Assembly (NCBI RefSeq): GCF_918797505.1
Contig: NC_092794.1
Coordinates: 75,677,345-75,741,344, forward strand
Length of the DNA stretch: 64,000 bases
Source of the DNA: Bemisia tabaci
Taxonomy: Eukaryota; Arthropoda; Insecta; Hemiptera; Aleyrodidae
Direction of reading: 5' to 3'
Shown: positions 1-47,700 of the stretch, one piece after another
Layout of the letters: each line of letters starts with the position of its first letter
Numbering within the stretch: position 1 is the stretch's first letter
Notes under the pieces: generated by a model
Database searches by the model: none
What the model saw: the letters and a program-made list of their open reading frames with translations, nothing else
Told to the model about the DNA's origin: nothing
Program-made: the position numbers and the translations under genes

Positions 1-500
1 TTAAATTTAACCGGTGTGGAGGTACCCCTGTGCCCCATCAGAAAAGTCTCTGAGGACAACGGGACACTCAAATTTGGATTTCTTGGGGTCGATTACCCGT
101 GAATACACATTTTCCCGAGTCTCCACGTCACTTTAACTATTTTGAATTTCTTTGAAAGGGGCTCTGTCCCCCACCTTGAGCGGTCGGTATTTTGGAACCG
201 AATGGGCCGATTTTGGATTTTTTGGTGTCGATTTAAGCTAAAAATTTCCATATGGTCTGATTCCAATGAAATAATTTCAAAGTTTTGACATTAACCCTGA
301 CTTTAGAAGTACCAAACCCCTCTTTTACCCCCCAAGGACCGCCAGGAGGGCTCTGGGACCATGAAATTCGGATTTCTTGGGTCGATTCCCTATTAGACCG
401 CGCAATCCTGGACTTCGTAAGACCCAAAGTAACCGAAAAAAAGGCCTGGTGCGGTAGGTGTGGGCCACCCTGTATATGTAAATTAGAGTAACGCAGTGTT
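1..500. repeat. Imperfect ~150-bp direct repeats, unclassified
   Basis: The phrase ggatttcttggggtcgatt recurs in diverged form near 75, 214 and 368, each time after a G-rich ggctctg-like stretch, giving a loose period of about 141-153 bp. No coding exon is visible here. It lies downstream of the last visible HEATR5 exon, so it is probably inside the next intron of that gene. Confidence 0.45.
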
Positions 501-750
501 CCTTTGGATTTTTTCTCTTTTTTACCACGATTTGTTTAAGGGATTTTGCCATGTTCAAACCACATAGTTTGCATATATATTGCGTTTGCTGCCAATTTAA
601 AGCTGCTTTAAAGAGATTTCTGAGGAACAAGAGGAACAAATTCCAACACTGCTTTAAGTACATACTCAAAAATATGTCTTTTAGTGTACCGTGCTATTTT
701 TTCAGTGCTGTACTTTTCTGACAAGAAAGGCTTACTTCAGTTTCACTTAC

Positions 751-36115
<35,365 letters not shown>

Positions 36116-36921
36116 TAGGGGAGAGCCGGGCAAAGTGGAACACTTTTTTTCAACGCGCAACAGAAAATTTATTTATTTTAACTACCTAAAACATTATGTT
36201 TACTTATAATTGAAGTTTCATCGCTTTTTTATCAAAAGAAGGTGAGAGAAGCCGAAAAAGTTTTCAAAAAGCGCCAAGAAAATTAGATACAAAAGAAGAG
36301 GCAAAATTCCACTTTGCCCGACTTGAGTCGGGCAAAGTGGAATTCGAGACACCGCTCCTTGAAATTATATTAATAATTAAAAGGAGAAACCGATTCAGTT
36401 AAATTTTGTTTTTGAAATCGAAACTAGAGCAATTACTGATTAAGTAGGATTCATGGATTTATTAATTTGACACTTCTAAAAACGAACAAGCTCTCACGAG
36501 CGTGAAACAAATCTGGCAAGGGTCGGCTAGTTACTTCCGTGATTTATTATTGCTTACGTTGTTCTTTTGGGATAAAAACAGTTTCTAGGGGATAAGTACC
36601 CTCTCTAGTTTCGATTTCAAGCACCAAAGGATGAATAAAATTTTTAAAATGAACGAATTCCACTTTACCCGCCCATTCCACTTTGCCCGTGGCCCCATAA
36701 GTTTTCACGGGCGCGAAACAAATTTGCGAAGGGCCGGTTTTCTGTTGAAGTCATTTTTTATTGGTTATGTTATTATTTTTTGCATAGAAACAGTTTCTAA
36801 TGGACTGATACCCTCTCTAGTTTTAATTTTAACCACCAGGGTCGCCATAGGACGGACAGATTTTTTTAAAAGGCCAAATTCCACTTTGCCCGCCCGTTCC
36901 ACGATGCCCGCCTCTCCCCTA
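36116..36921. mobile_element. MITE-like element with TAGGGGAGAG ends
   Basis: Left TAGGGGAGAGCCGGGCA and right TGCCCGCCTCTCCCCTA are inverted. Internal motifs ccactttgcccg and complements recur four or more times. Terminal TA would suit a Tc1/mariner-type TA duplication. 806 bp, no transposase. Confidence 0.75.
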
Positions 36922-38630
36922 AACAGTCATAATGTAAACAGTAGAGCTGACACCATGTTCTAGTCGACGAGTTCCAAGCCCAGTGTGCGCCAAGCTTTGG
37001 TCACTTCCTCAATACATTTTCCATCCAAGATGGCAACGTAGAACACATAGTAATTCCTATTCTTTTCGTTTACATCTGATGGCCAGGTCCCTATGTATCA
37101 CAGAGATAAAAAAAGAGGTGTTTGCATCTTGAGGATTGTGTACCCTGTGACATAGGTCGGTACAGCCTGGTCAGCAAAATCCGGAATTCAAAGTATGAAA
37201 AGCAGACCATCAAGTCCGATTTTTTTGCTCAAATCAACTCATGATATAATTTCAAACACGATATGTAGAATGAATTTATTTCATAAACTACACCATTTCC
37301 AAGAAAATCGATGATAAAAGTCACCGTACCGAACTTCATCATCAAAAAAATTCCAAGATGCCCGAATTGCAAACACCTCCTTTTTTCTCTTTATGCCTAT
37401 GTATTGAAAACAATCGATTATGCAACGAAAAAGTGACCCAGCGTTACGCAGGAGTCTCAGAATTTGAGACCTGGAAAATGCTTAAAATGGCACCAGCTCT
37501 CCCATTTACATTACGACACTAGGTACTCTATGATTTAGACAAGAAACTATCCTAACACAGTTGGAAATGACTATAATTTTGCTGGGCACCTCCTGAATAA
37601 GTACCTGATAAAATGACGATTCTATTGTGCTCAAGCACTTCACAAAATCAGTGTGCACCGATCAGATCCCTCCATTGGCAATATTTGACAGATTCAGGCG
37701 ATTGTTTTTCAACTTGAAAGACCTTAAAATAAAACTGAGATGTCTGCCTAACTTTTCAAGAATGTAATGTGATGGATCTTTAAATAAATACTATGCTAAA
37801 ATCTGGCATGTTAAGAGGTAGTTGAAGAAAAACTGCATCGGAAAAAAGTAAGTCTGCAGTCCGGTCGTTTAATGTGATAATAGCACGGAGAAGGACATTA
37901 CCTGGAAAACAGTTGAGATGATCAGTGGAAGACTAGTTTCAGGCAGGTAAGATTAAGAAAGTCCGGCAAAAAATCATATCGTGCGCCAGGAGCCGGATTT
38001 GAAATTTAAATAGAGGATGGGATCATATACCTAATATTATTGTAAATTTATGTTGTTTAACCTTTAACATCATCGTGATACTAGAGTCGTATTTTGTTCG
38101 TCGCAACAATTGTTTCCTGTTACCGATTTTGTGTTATTTGCGTCACTTTTTCACAACCAATGAGAGCAAAGCAGCTAGAAGTGAGGTTAGTAGAGAGTTA
38201 GTACAGGGACCAGTTCTATAGGACCCTGGACTCCCGTAAGAGTCAATGTAAAAATTCGTGAGCAGGTACTAGTGCTGCTATCGCGCGTAGGATCCTCGCA
38301 ACTCACTGCTGTTATCAGTTGATGGACTTCTTTAAAATCCGTAGGATCGCGTATAACTGCGAAAAATCGAATTTTTCATCGAGCCAATGCGTGCGGCACA
38401 ACCTTTCAGGTCGAAAGGGGTCGAAAAACGCCAAAAATATACTTATTTTTCAAGAATTCAGCCGCCTTATGTGTTATTTTTCAATCTCCGGCTTAACCTC
38501 ACTTTTGGAGCGGGCGATGGATGAGTCGAGGTTCGGGGGAAGAATCCTCTGAGTTGACTGGGATCCTACGCGAGAATGCGCTACAATCACCCGCTCACAA
38601 CAGAACGGCGTCCTATAGTATGGAACGCCG
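36922..38630. other. Intergenic, no gene recognised
   Basis: AT-rich. A CCAAT motif at about 38155 and moderately GC-rich sequence after it could belong to a promoter, but nothing fixes a transcription start. Confidence 0.35.
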
Positions 38631-38639
38631 TTAGTGTCA

Positions 38640-39005
38640 AAACCCTTTTCTTGCGCGCGCGGAATTTTTTCTGGCGCGCGGAATTTTTTTTCGGCGCGCG
38701 GAAAGAAAAAACCCGTTTTCGATGAAAATCTCTGAATTTCCGGATTCCGCGCCGGTATTCGATATATTTGCGCCGTTTGTGTCAAAACTATTTTTTCCGG
38801 CGCGGCGCTCCAAATCTGTTCCGCGCGCGGACTTTTCGATATATCGATTCCTGCTCGCCGCCGGCGCGGCGCTCCGAAATCTGTTCCGCGCGCAGAATTT
38901 TCGATATATCGATTCCTGCTCGCCGACTGTTTTTTCCGGCGCTGCACCAGAAAATAATTCCGCGCGCCACTTTTTCGATATATCGATTTTTCTGCGCGCG
39001 GAGAA
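38640..39005. repeat. CpG-rich repeat block with a cgatatatcg core
   Basis: ttttcgatatatcgatt recurs at about 38833, 38899 and 38972 within units of about 70 bp rich in ggcgcgcgg and ccgcgcgc. Upstream (38640-38720) the shorter gcgcgcggaattttt repeats. Strikingly GC-rich in an AT-rich setting. Confidence 0.8.
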
Positions 39006-39442
39006 TATTATCTCTCTTTTGAACGATTTCCATTATCGATCCTCTGCGTGCCCCTGCCGTATGTGGGTCGTGTAAACAAACGCAGATTGATAACACAAAT
39101 GATCCAAACAACTCGAAATCTCTTAATTTTAATTAATTTAAATCCATTTTCGACTTCAACTATGAAGGGCCGTTTGTAACTAAAGATAAAAATGTTTGCA
39201 ATATATAAGAAATGATGCAATATATGAAATATTCAAGATATATAGGAAATTTTGAAATATATATACGGAACTGTCGTAATATATTAAAAAACTCTAATTA
39301 TATAAGAATTAATGTGTGGATAAATATGAAAACCATGTCAAAATATACAGTGAAAATCGTGCAATATATAGGAAATTTCTCCTCTTTTGTCCAAGTGAGG
39401 TTAGCGCTCATCGGTGATTCGGCGGTGTTGCATGATTGATTT

Positions 39443-39942
39443 NNNNNNNNNNNNNNNNNNNNNNNNNNNNNNNNNNNNNNNNNNNNNNNNNNNNNNNNNN
39501 NNNNNNNNNNNNNNNNNNNNNNNNNNNNNNNNNNNNNNNNNNNNNNNNNNNNNNNNNNNNNNNNNNNNNNNNNNNNNNNNNNNNNNNNNNNNNNNNNNNN
39601 NNNNNNNNNNNNNNNNNNNNNNNNNNNNNNNNNNNNNNNNNNNNNNNNNNNNNNNNNNNNNNNNNNNNNNNNNNNNNNNNNNNNNNNNNNNNNNNNNNNN
39701 NNNNNNNNNNNNNNNNNNNNNNNNNNNNNNNNNNNNNNNNNNNNNNNNNNNNNNNNNNNNNNNNNNNNNNNNNNNNNNNNNNNNNNNNNNNNNNNNNNNN
39801 NNNNNNNNNNNNNNNNNNNNNNNNNNNNNNNNNNNNNNNNNNNNNNNNNNNNNNNNNNNNNNNNNNNNNNNNNNNNNNNNNNNNNNNNNNNNNNNNNNNN
39901 NNNNNNNNNNNNNNNNNNNNNNNNNNNNNNNNNNNNNNNNNN
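39443..39942. other. Assembly gap (500 N)
   Basis: Exactly 500 N. The round length suggests a placeholder of unknown true size. Frames drawn through it are meaningless. It lies between the HEATR5 and cytochrome c coding starts, where non-coding first exons and promoters might be. Confidence 0.99.
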
Positions 39943-40740
39943 TTTTCTAGAAGAAGTAAGACTGGTCTATCTAAAGGTGGAGTCATTCTTTGCCAAATAA
40001 ATGGAAGGTTGTACTCTACCAACTTAGAAATTATTGCTCATGTGAAGACTTTTTTTTATTTTGGTTAAAAATACCCATAAGATCGAATGTTATCAATAAA
40101 TCTTTAAGTCCCTTGCTTGGTGGCAGTGCTGCCATGTGGTGCTGATGCAGGGGGAAGTGCTGTGAGCGGTAATAGAAATATCTCATTAATAAATCCTGCC
40201 ACAGGGCCCCATTGAATTATAAGTTTTGGCTCTTTCTATTGACTTTGGACACCGTGAAACACAATTTTTTAACCAGTAAATTTCAACATAAACATTTTGG
40301 CCCAGAAATGAAATGATCACCAATTCTATGCTGAAAGGAGGAGCAGTGTGGATCTGCACTAAGACAATTACATGCCTAAATTTCAGGTCGCCGATACTTA
40401 TCCCTTCTCTGCGAAAGGGGCTCCAAGATGGTTCATGATCTAATTTCACCAAAACTCAGTGCGGCCGAGGTAGTGCGGAGAGGGCAAATAGGAAAAACCT
40501 AAACATAGGGAATTGAAAGGTTACACGGGTACCTGATATAGATACAAATTTTACATTGGCCACGAAAGTTTTAATCAAGTGCCGCAAAAGTTGGCTGTCA
40601 AATAAATTTTTGTCAGTTTCAGTCGCTCATCAAAATATAATAATTCAGCCAATCCACTTCTATGAAACTTCAATAATGACAAGTCTTTTACTTTAAATTG
40701 CCCACTAATATTCCTTTTTAAATTTTCTATTCTTTTTCAG
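39943..40740. other. Upstream flank of cytochrome c, probably 5' UTR intron
   Basis: The stretch ends in tattctttttcag at 40740, a strong splice acceptor 20 bp before the cytochrome c ATG. No coding exon is seen in it. Confidence 0.5.
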
Positions 40741-40760
40741 TTATCAACCAGTAAATCAGA

Positions 40761-40799
40761 ATGGGTGTACCAGCTGGAGATGCAGAGAAGGGAAAGAAG
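40761..40799 (+). CDS. Cyt-c: Cytochrome c exon (residues 1-13)
   Basis: ATG at 40761, 39 nt, AAG|GTAAAA donor. The 20 nt 40741-40760 are 5' UTR after the acceptor. Start chosen from the conserved GVPAGD leader. Confidence 0.97.
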
Positions 40800-43700
40800 G
40801 TAAAACTCCTTAATTTTTTATAAATTCATTCACCAATTCAATTTTTTCACAACCGAACCAACATGTTATTTCTTTCATTTCAACTGTTCTCTTGAGATTT
40901 CATTGTTAATCAGTGAATGTATGATCCACTATAAATTTCAAGATAAGTAAAAGAAAAGCCAGGTATGACTTGACTTGACTTCCAAGTCTTTTCATATCTG
41001 AGATTATTGGCTGTACTTAGATGCTAAGAAATTTGACTTCGTTTTCTATGTTTGCTCTATCATTAATGACTAATTTACTGAAATTACTGTTTTTACAGTG
41101 AGGGATACCTACACAAAAAAGATATTTTGGGTTCTATGATTTGAAGACAGGCTGCTGCCAAGTCCTCTGATCTTAGAGCTTATGTCAGGTATGCAGAGAT
41201 TCCCCAATCTGGCAATCTCAGGGCCGTGGTAATCGTACGTCTCCCAGGAAAATCGAATCTGCTATGAAATCGCCAAGTTGGCTGTGAGCACCCTTGGCTT
41301 ATTTCTCCGGTGGTTAATAGGCGATATTAATCCATCACAATAGGGTTGGATCATGAGATCTGGGAGAAAATTTAAGTCTTAAACAACATAAAAAAAAAAA
41401 TTCGGAGAAAAATTCTGACGATTTCTCGATCTTTCGACTTTTCAGGAGACATTTGAAGCAAAGGACCCCTTGCACTCCTTAAGGAGATGTACACCACGAT
41501 CGATTTTAAATTTTTTTATTGTTATAAATTCGTCTATGGATGCTGATCAAAAGTCATCATTGTGTGAACTTTCCACGAGGCACGATTTTTGCACAATCCG
41601 GGGAAAGAGATCCCTCATTTCAGCACATCTAGTATAGTTTGGGTCGGTTGGGTTCGAAAAAATTACGTTAAGAGGAAAACCGATCAGCATTGAAGCGACA
41701 GTCTTTATCTCGAATTCCACACGCCTTTTCTTTTCTCCGTCCAAATCAGTTTCTTTCTGTCTCTTCCACTTAATTATCTTTACCTGACAGTAAGGCAGTA
41801 CCAAGCACTGCGTTTTGATTTTAGCCAGTCTGTCCTGGAAATTACTGAAACTTCAATAGTGTACTGTGCAAAAATAGTGACTTGTAGAAAGTTGACGCAA
41901 TGATGACTTTTGGTCAGGATCCATCGACGAATTTAAAACAGTAATAAAATTAAAAATCAATCGTGGTACGCATCCCCATAAGGAGTGTGTGGGATCCTTT
42001 CCTACCTTAAGTGCTGAGGGAAAGGAAAAAAAGGTTACCTTCTCGAAATATGTGGGAAAGTCAAAAAAAATTTCTGAATGAGTGAGGAAAAAATTCTGGG
42101 TCACATGAAATGTCCAGCCAAATGGCACTTTTTTGCACCAACGGTTGCTCAAAAGCTTCAATTTGGTGCAATAACAAAAGAAATTGGGTCAGTGAAACTT
42201 CAAGTATAAGTAGCATTTTGCTGCAGAATTATTTTTGTGGATTTAATAAATTTTTCAAGAATTTCCAACAGAATGTCGCAAATCATTCCTGTGTTTTATG
42301 ATATAGGTTTTCGTCACAAAATGCTCTCAATGCCACACGATAGAAGCTGGTGGCAAACACAAAGTTGGTCCCAATCTGCATGGTATTATTGGCAGAAAAA
42401 CAGGTCAAGCCCCTGGATTTTCTTACACAGACGCTAACATTTCCAAAGGTAAGGGGAAAATAACCTGTTTAAATATAGTCTTTTATTAGTTAACTAGGCT
42501 TTCTCCTTCTTTATTTTTTTTTTTTTTTTTTTTTTTTTTTTAGTTTTTAAATTCCATGTATTTTCCGTAGCTCATAGAAAGTTGGTGATGACAGGTAAAA
42601 ATGATGGCTCAGCATCCATAGACGAGTCTAATGCAATAAAAATTGAAAATCGATCATGGTGCACATCCCCTTGAAAGGTTTGCTGAGTCCTTTCTTTTGT
42701 AAATTCACTACTGAATGACTATACTCTAAAGTCTTAGGCATACTAATGTCAAATTGAATACTTTTCAAAAGCACAATTCAGTCAATTTCAGCATAGCAAA
42801 TTAGACATGTAAAATATGAACTACTCAGTTGTTCACTACATCTATTCTACCTATTTCAATTTATGTACAATGTGTAACATTCTGGAAACTGCAGAAGATC
42901 ACAATATTATATCAGAAAAGAAAGAAGAAGAAAAAAATTCAGTGTCCTGCCTTCCTCCTAAAATTCTAGGAACCACCTCGGTGGGGGAACCCAATTTTTA
43001 GGTGTCAAATGCCAACTTTTGGACACAGTGTTCTAGGGAAAGTAGAACACTGGTCACTTCATGGAAATTTGTGACAGTCTCATGTAATTGGATATAGTTA
43101 CTCCATGATGTTTCAACAGACGTCATAATAAGTCACTGATGAGGGCCTGATTCTGTCACTTGTTTTCATAAGTTAACGCTGTGGCTAAACTTGATAGGTG
43201 CTCTGAGTACATGTTAAACTTTAATGAAAGGCTAAATGTAAGAATTTCAGTAAAAGACATAAACCGAGCAAATATTGAAAACTCTGTGAGCTACAGCTAT
43301 TCTCTCAAAATGTTTGTTCTATGTAAGTAGTTATTACAAAAAACTTCCTAATTGTTAATGATACTTAAAGTTTCCAAGTTTTAAATGCTCTCTTTGAAAA
43401 TCTTATTCATTCTGTAGCTTGAAATCTCTGGGGGAATGCTGTGTATAGGGATCTGTACTTCGCATCAATTTGTGCAAAAGTTTAAAAACTATTAAGGCCC
43501 CTCCCTAAAATATTAGATTTCCTAACTTACCGAAAACTAGTCCCCACCAAGGGTCTGGTAGGAAGTGAACTTATCAGTAGAAGTTTTCTCTTCCTTTCAA
43601 GCTTTGTTTGTTACTTTGTGGCGTAATCTTGTAAATTAATGCCTTTGGTCTATTTTTGTATCCCAGGTATCACGTGGAACAAAGACACTCTTTTTGAATA

Positions 43701-43812
43701 TCTAGAAAATCCTAAGAAATACATCCCCGGCACAAAGATGGTATTCGCTGGAATCAAGAAACCTCAGGAACGAGCGGATCTGATTGCTTATATTGAACAA
43801 GCCTCTAAGTAG
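40761..43812 (+). CDS. Cyt-c: Cytochrome c, complete, three coding exons
   Basis: Join 40761-40799, 42307-42448 and 43667-43812: 327 nt, 108 residues plus TAG. Mobile electron carrier of the mitochondrial intermembrane space between complex III and cytochrome c oxidase, and an apoptosome ligand in many animals. Seen: invertebrate-type N-terminus [13 protein letters not shown]; heme attachment CSQCH (Cys19, Cys22, His23); [15 protein letters not shown] with the axial Met85 (Met80 in horse numbering); C-terminal helix [14 protein letters not shown]. Length equals the usual insect protein. Splice sites are GT/AG and phases agree (phase 0, then a Gly codon split 1/2). There is no frameshift or missing ligand, so it is a live, intron-containing gene and not a processed copy. 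Upstream, an acceptor at 40740 indicates a non-coding first exon. Both coding introns contain MITE sequence. Confidence 0.98.
41460..42000. mobile_element. AAAGGACCCC-family MITE in cytochrome c intron 1 (diverged copy)
   Basis: Starts AAAGGACCCC and ends GGGATCCTTT. The inverted arms share gatgctgatcaaaagtcatc and aagttg(a/c) blocks with 31025-31669. 541 bp, non-coding, about 300 bp from the exon 2 acceptor. Confidence 0.8.
42307..42448 (+). CDS. Cyt-c: Cytochrome c exon (residues 14-60)
   Basis: 142 nt after acceptor gatatag. It carries the CXXCH heme motif and [18 protein letters not shown]. Donor G|GTAAGG splits a Gly codon. Confidence 0.98.
42545..42697. mobile_element. AAAGGACCCC-family MITE fragment in cytochrome c intron 2
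   Basis: Only the right half is present (catagaaagttggtgatgac, then agcatccatagacgag, ending gagtccttt). It is preceded by a long poly-T run at about 42516-42541. Confidence 0.65.
43667..43812 (+). CDS. Cyt-c: Cytochrome c terminal exon (residues 61-108)
   Basis: 146 nt after acceptor tatcccag. It completes the Gly codon, then [20 protein letters not shown], the axial Met, and stop TAG at 43810-43812. Confidence 0.98.
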
Positions 43813-44034
43813 ACTACAATGATTTGAGTATTATTATTAAGTAGTACATATATCACTTGCCCGGCCAACACTGTTTTTAAATTTAGCACAAGTGTCGATG
43901 CTAAGATTGTGTGCAATCAGTGCTCCAACCTAAAAATGTATAGCCATCTAAACCTTTGTCCTTGTCAAAGTTTGACTTTGCCACTGTTCGTGGAAGTGAT
44001 ATTGAGAATCACTTGTATAAACTCTCAATAATTT

Positions 44035-44040
44035 ATTAAA
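44035..44040 (+). promoter_or_regulatory. Cyt-c: Probable cytochrome c polyadenylation signal
   Basis: ATTAAA about 220 bp after the stop, followed by a T-rich stretch at 44070-44100. Inferred from position; no transcript evidence. Confidence 0.5.
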
Positions 44041-44841
44041 GTGTTCATATCAAATATGAACTTATTTGTTTTTTTTTTCTCTCTCTTTTTTTTGTGTTTG
44101 TGCTTGATGTACAACTAGTTTAATTTTTCTTGCGTTCCTTAACTGTGTCCCAGGAGACAGTAATAAGTCTAAAAATTAATAAATTCCAATGAGGTTACCA
44201 AACATAAACAGTCTTATCATTTCTTGTGTCTGTATAGGTAGACCTCCAAAAGTAAAAGGAAAAAAATCAAAGAAAGAAATCTGAGCTTGATTCAAGTTAC
44301 CCTTTGATAGTAATACACACAGCTCTTACTGTCAAATACATGACAGAAGTGTTGTTTGTACACATTTTAATCTGGTTTGACCAAGGGGAAAAAAACAGTA
44401 TACATGCCGTGAATGAGGAGGTTGAATGTAACATTATTTTTCGGTATGCCTCCAAAGTCATCATACATTTTAATAACCAGGAATTGTTCACTCTAGTAGA
44501 GAAGGAACATTTCTTTATTTTTTTGTGGAGTTCAGGTACATTTGCCCGTTGGAAATGGGTTACTCATTGAAAAAAAGTATGGACTGTTTCTGAATGTACC
44601 ATTAGTGTCTTGCCGAAGTAAATATTCAATGAGCACTCCCATTGATACTGTAATGGAATGAGGCCTACGGTTCACCTTACGGTTCTACTATGCTTCCTAG
44701 CTCATTCGGTCCGAAAGCCATCGACTTCGCAAGTGCAGGCTCAGGCGAGCATCTCGCTGTTTACAGCATCTATCTTGTAGCGCCGATTATCTCGCAATCC
44801 CGCCTCCGACGTCATGGCTCGGTCGGACGTTACAGGATATA
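44041..44841. other. Intergenic, no feature recognised
   Basis: An 88-codon open frame at 44304-44570 has no recognisable motif or signal and is treated as chance. Confidence 0.4.
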
Positions 44842-46221
44842 CAGGGTGTCCCAAAAGTCCGTACCCCCCTTGTAACTTTGGAACGGTTAGAGATAGAGGA
44901 ACGAAACTTTGGGAATGTTTCTATCTTAAAGGGGACCACCTTCTAGGGGGGGTCAAAATTTTTGTCAACTTTTTTTTCTAAAGGTAACCTCTATCTTGTG
45001 ATGCATCATTAGAAAGAGCATAAAAACTAAGAATTTTGGCGCAAATCGCAAATCAATATCTTAATTTTTGACCGAAGTCTAATTTCGAACAAAGTTTTTT
45101 AAAAACATGAAATTTAAATGGTTGAATTGAATCGCCTTAAAGGACCCCGCACACCTCTTATGGGAAGCTGCACCACGACCGATTGCCTTCTGACTTTTGT
45201 ATTTCGATTCTCCTCAGGAAGCTGTTCAAAAGTTATAATTGCGCCAACTTTCTACGATGCACCGTTTTCGCAAAAAATCAAGGAGAAGATTCAATTATTC
45301 GGTGATAAAAAGCCAGAAAGAATCCTCATTTCAGTACTCAATTGACAAGCGGCTGTGTGTCAACAAGGAAATCATGGGGACTCCCGCACCGAGCGGCAGT
45401 CTTATCTCGGATTCCGTACGCCGTTTTGCTCGACCATTCAAATCAGATTCATGAGGAGCATAAGAACAGGAAAGTCTGAACGTCTACCGGGCGAGTGCGG
45501 GAGGGAGATAGCCCCTGAGTCGGCAGGTACAGATACGAAGACGGACACGCGCTACGTTTTCTCCTTGTTTACATCGGGCCTGTCCTCGAATGCTTTGTTC
45601 TTTTTTATTCATATTCGCCGAATAATTGAATCTTTGCTTTGTTTTTTGAACTTTGCCCGTTTGGGGACTTGAAAACGCAATGTTGAACTAATTTTGAACT
45701 TACTAACAATAAGATAATGTTGAGGAAAGGTAAAGGGAAATTGGCTCATTTTGCGAGAAAATCGTACGACCTTTAAAATGACGTATTTGGGGGTCCGAAA
45801 CCCCCCTAAAAATTAGTTTGAAGTAATATCTGTGATTTTTACTTAAAGGTGCTTACAATTTGGTAAATTTTCCTGTTTTATTTTTTTCTTCACGATAATT
45901 TGAACCGGAGTTATGATTTTTTGAAAATAGGTCAAATTTGACCTTTGACCTATCATTACTCGGTCAAAAATTAAGGTATTGATTTGCGATTTGCGCTAAA
46001 ATTCTTAGTTTTTTATGCGCTTTCTAATGATGTATCACAAGATAGGGGTTACCATTTGAAAAAAAAGTTGGGGGCCTCCGCGCTCGACATTTTGACCCCC
46101 CTAGAAGATGGACCCTTTTATGATAGAAACATTCCCAAAGTTTCGTTTTTCTATCTCTAACCGTTCGAAAGTTACGAGGGGGGGGGGGGGGGGGGGGGGT
46201 ACGGACTTTTGGGACACCCTG
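44842..46221. mobile_element. TIR element with CAGGGTGTCCC ends, carrying a nested MITE
   Basis: CAGGGTGTCCCAAAAGTCCG at the left and its complement at the right, with TIRs of about 250 bp that include atgcatcattagaaagagc-like sequence. TATA flanks both ends. A 22-G run at 46178-46199 sits in the right arm where the left arm has only five C. No transposase. Confidence 0.82.
45139..45640. mobile_element. AAAGGACCCC-family MITE, right-truncated, nested in 44842-46221
   Basis: Very similar to 31025-31490, including the left TIR and interior. The right TIR breaks off in the gaataattgaatctt region at about 45640. Confidence 0.85.
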
Positions 46222-47600
46222 TATACCCTTGATATCGGCGGCGCGGCGCGGCGCGTTATCGTATATCGAGGCAGCGAGTAGAGTGATCACCTTAGCCAAG
46301 TGCATCCTATGTATATCGTGTCATTTACCGATTTTATTGATCAGTTCTACCATTCTGAGGTATGAGCGTTGGATCTTTTCATCCTCCTCCTCCTCCTTCC
46401 CCCCCCCCCCCCCCCCATTACAATAACAACCATGCATAAATTCTGAGATCTACCCACCAAGCAGCAAATCGACGGTGAAAGTCGGCAATCACATAACTCG
46501 GTTTGCGACGTCGCAGACTTCCTGTCATACTTTATTTTTTAAATGGAAAACTACTCAACGGCAATTCTTTAAAACTGTCATGATTTTTCTTCTCAATGCG
46601 AAGAAAATTCTGCAAAAACTTCAAGAAATAATATCAATTTGTTCTCCTTTAAAAAAATGACGTAGAGGCGGAGATTTTCAGACACCGCAAACGAGGTATG
46701 TGATTGCCGACTTTCACCGTCGAAATGTCTGATGAACATTCTACAGTGAAGGGTGGCCCAGACCCACCGCACCAAACCTTTTTCCCGGTTAATTAGGGTC
46801 GTACAAAGTCCAGGTATGAAGAACAGTTTTTAACTAAAGATACAAAATTTGACCATATATTTATGTATACATATCCCATCCCATCCCACCTATAATAGTT
46901 ACCCGACCTATGTCAGCAATTCTTTCGTTCACGATAACTATCGTTAGATTTATGTTAGCTAGTTCAAATTTTGTATTTTTGTCCATTTTGGTCTGATGAA
47001 GAACTGTATAGATTATCGGTTAAATCACATTTACCGTTTACTTATAAACGGTAATTAACGTAAGTGCCTTACTTACGCTGCTTTCCACTAAACTGTTTTT
47101 AGGAAAGTTTCCGTCCTTGGTTTCCTTGGTAACCTTTGTTTGCTATCAGCTGATGTTTAATTTCCATTTCCCGGCCAAGTCAACGTTGAAGTCAACGGAT
47201 TTTATAATTCCTGTTTTTTTTTATTTTTTTTTTTAAATCATTGCTAGGTTAGTTCTAATTTTTTTGCCAGCATGTATTCTACCCTCCCCCCTTCCAACTC
47301 ATTTGCTAACTCCCGCAGTCCCCCCTTCCACTCATTTTATTTATATTTTTTTCCCTTATGCATGGCATGCCTTCCTCCTCTACTGCCATTTTTTCGGGGT
47401 TTCATTCATAGGGATAAAATATTGTATTGTATATAGATCTTTGATATATCGTTCGATATAAAGCAGGATAGACAGGGATAAGACGCACTTTATTGATATT
47501 CACCGGGATAAGAGGTAGAAATTTTAAGAAAAAGAAAATAATCAGTGAGAAACGGGATGGATAAGAATTAAACAGGATAGATAGTGATAAAACAGGGTAA
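46222..47600. other. Intergenic with a small MITE and low-complexity tracts
   Basis: GC-rich patch at 46235-46260, C-run at about 46399-46416, TIR element 46469-46723, T-rich and CT-rich sequence near 47210-47400. No gene. Confidence 0.45.
46469..46723. mobile_element. Small MITE
   Basis: TCGACGGTGAAAGTCGGC at the left, complement at the right; arms of about 45 bp. 255 bp, non-coding. Confidence 0.8.
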
Positions 47601-47700
47601 TGTAATTTTTTACATTGCAATTTTTTACATTGCAATTTTTTACATTGCAATTTTTTACATTGCAATTTTTTACATTGCAATTTTTTACATTGCAATTTTT
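47601..47700 (+). repeat. 15-bp minisatellite
   Basis: About seven near-perfect copies of attgcaattttttac. The length is a multiple of three, giving a spurious KKLQC repeat on the minus strand. Confidence 0.95.

Noticed and set aside
39408..40068. Open frames of 178-210 codons
   Set aside because: Almost entirely N from the assembly gap.
47601..47700. CRISPR-like regular repeat
   Set aside because: It is a simple 15-bp minisatellite with no spacers, in a eukaryotic genome.
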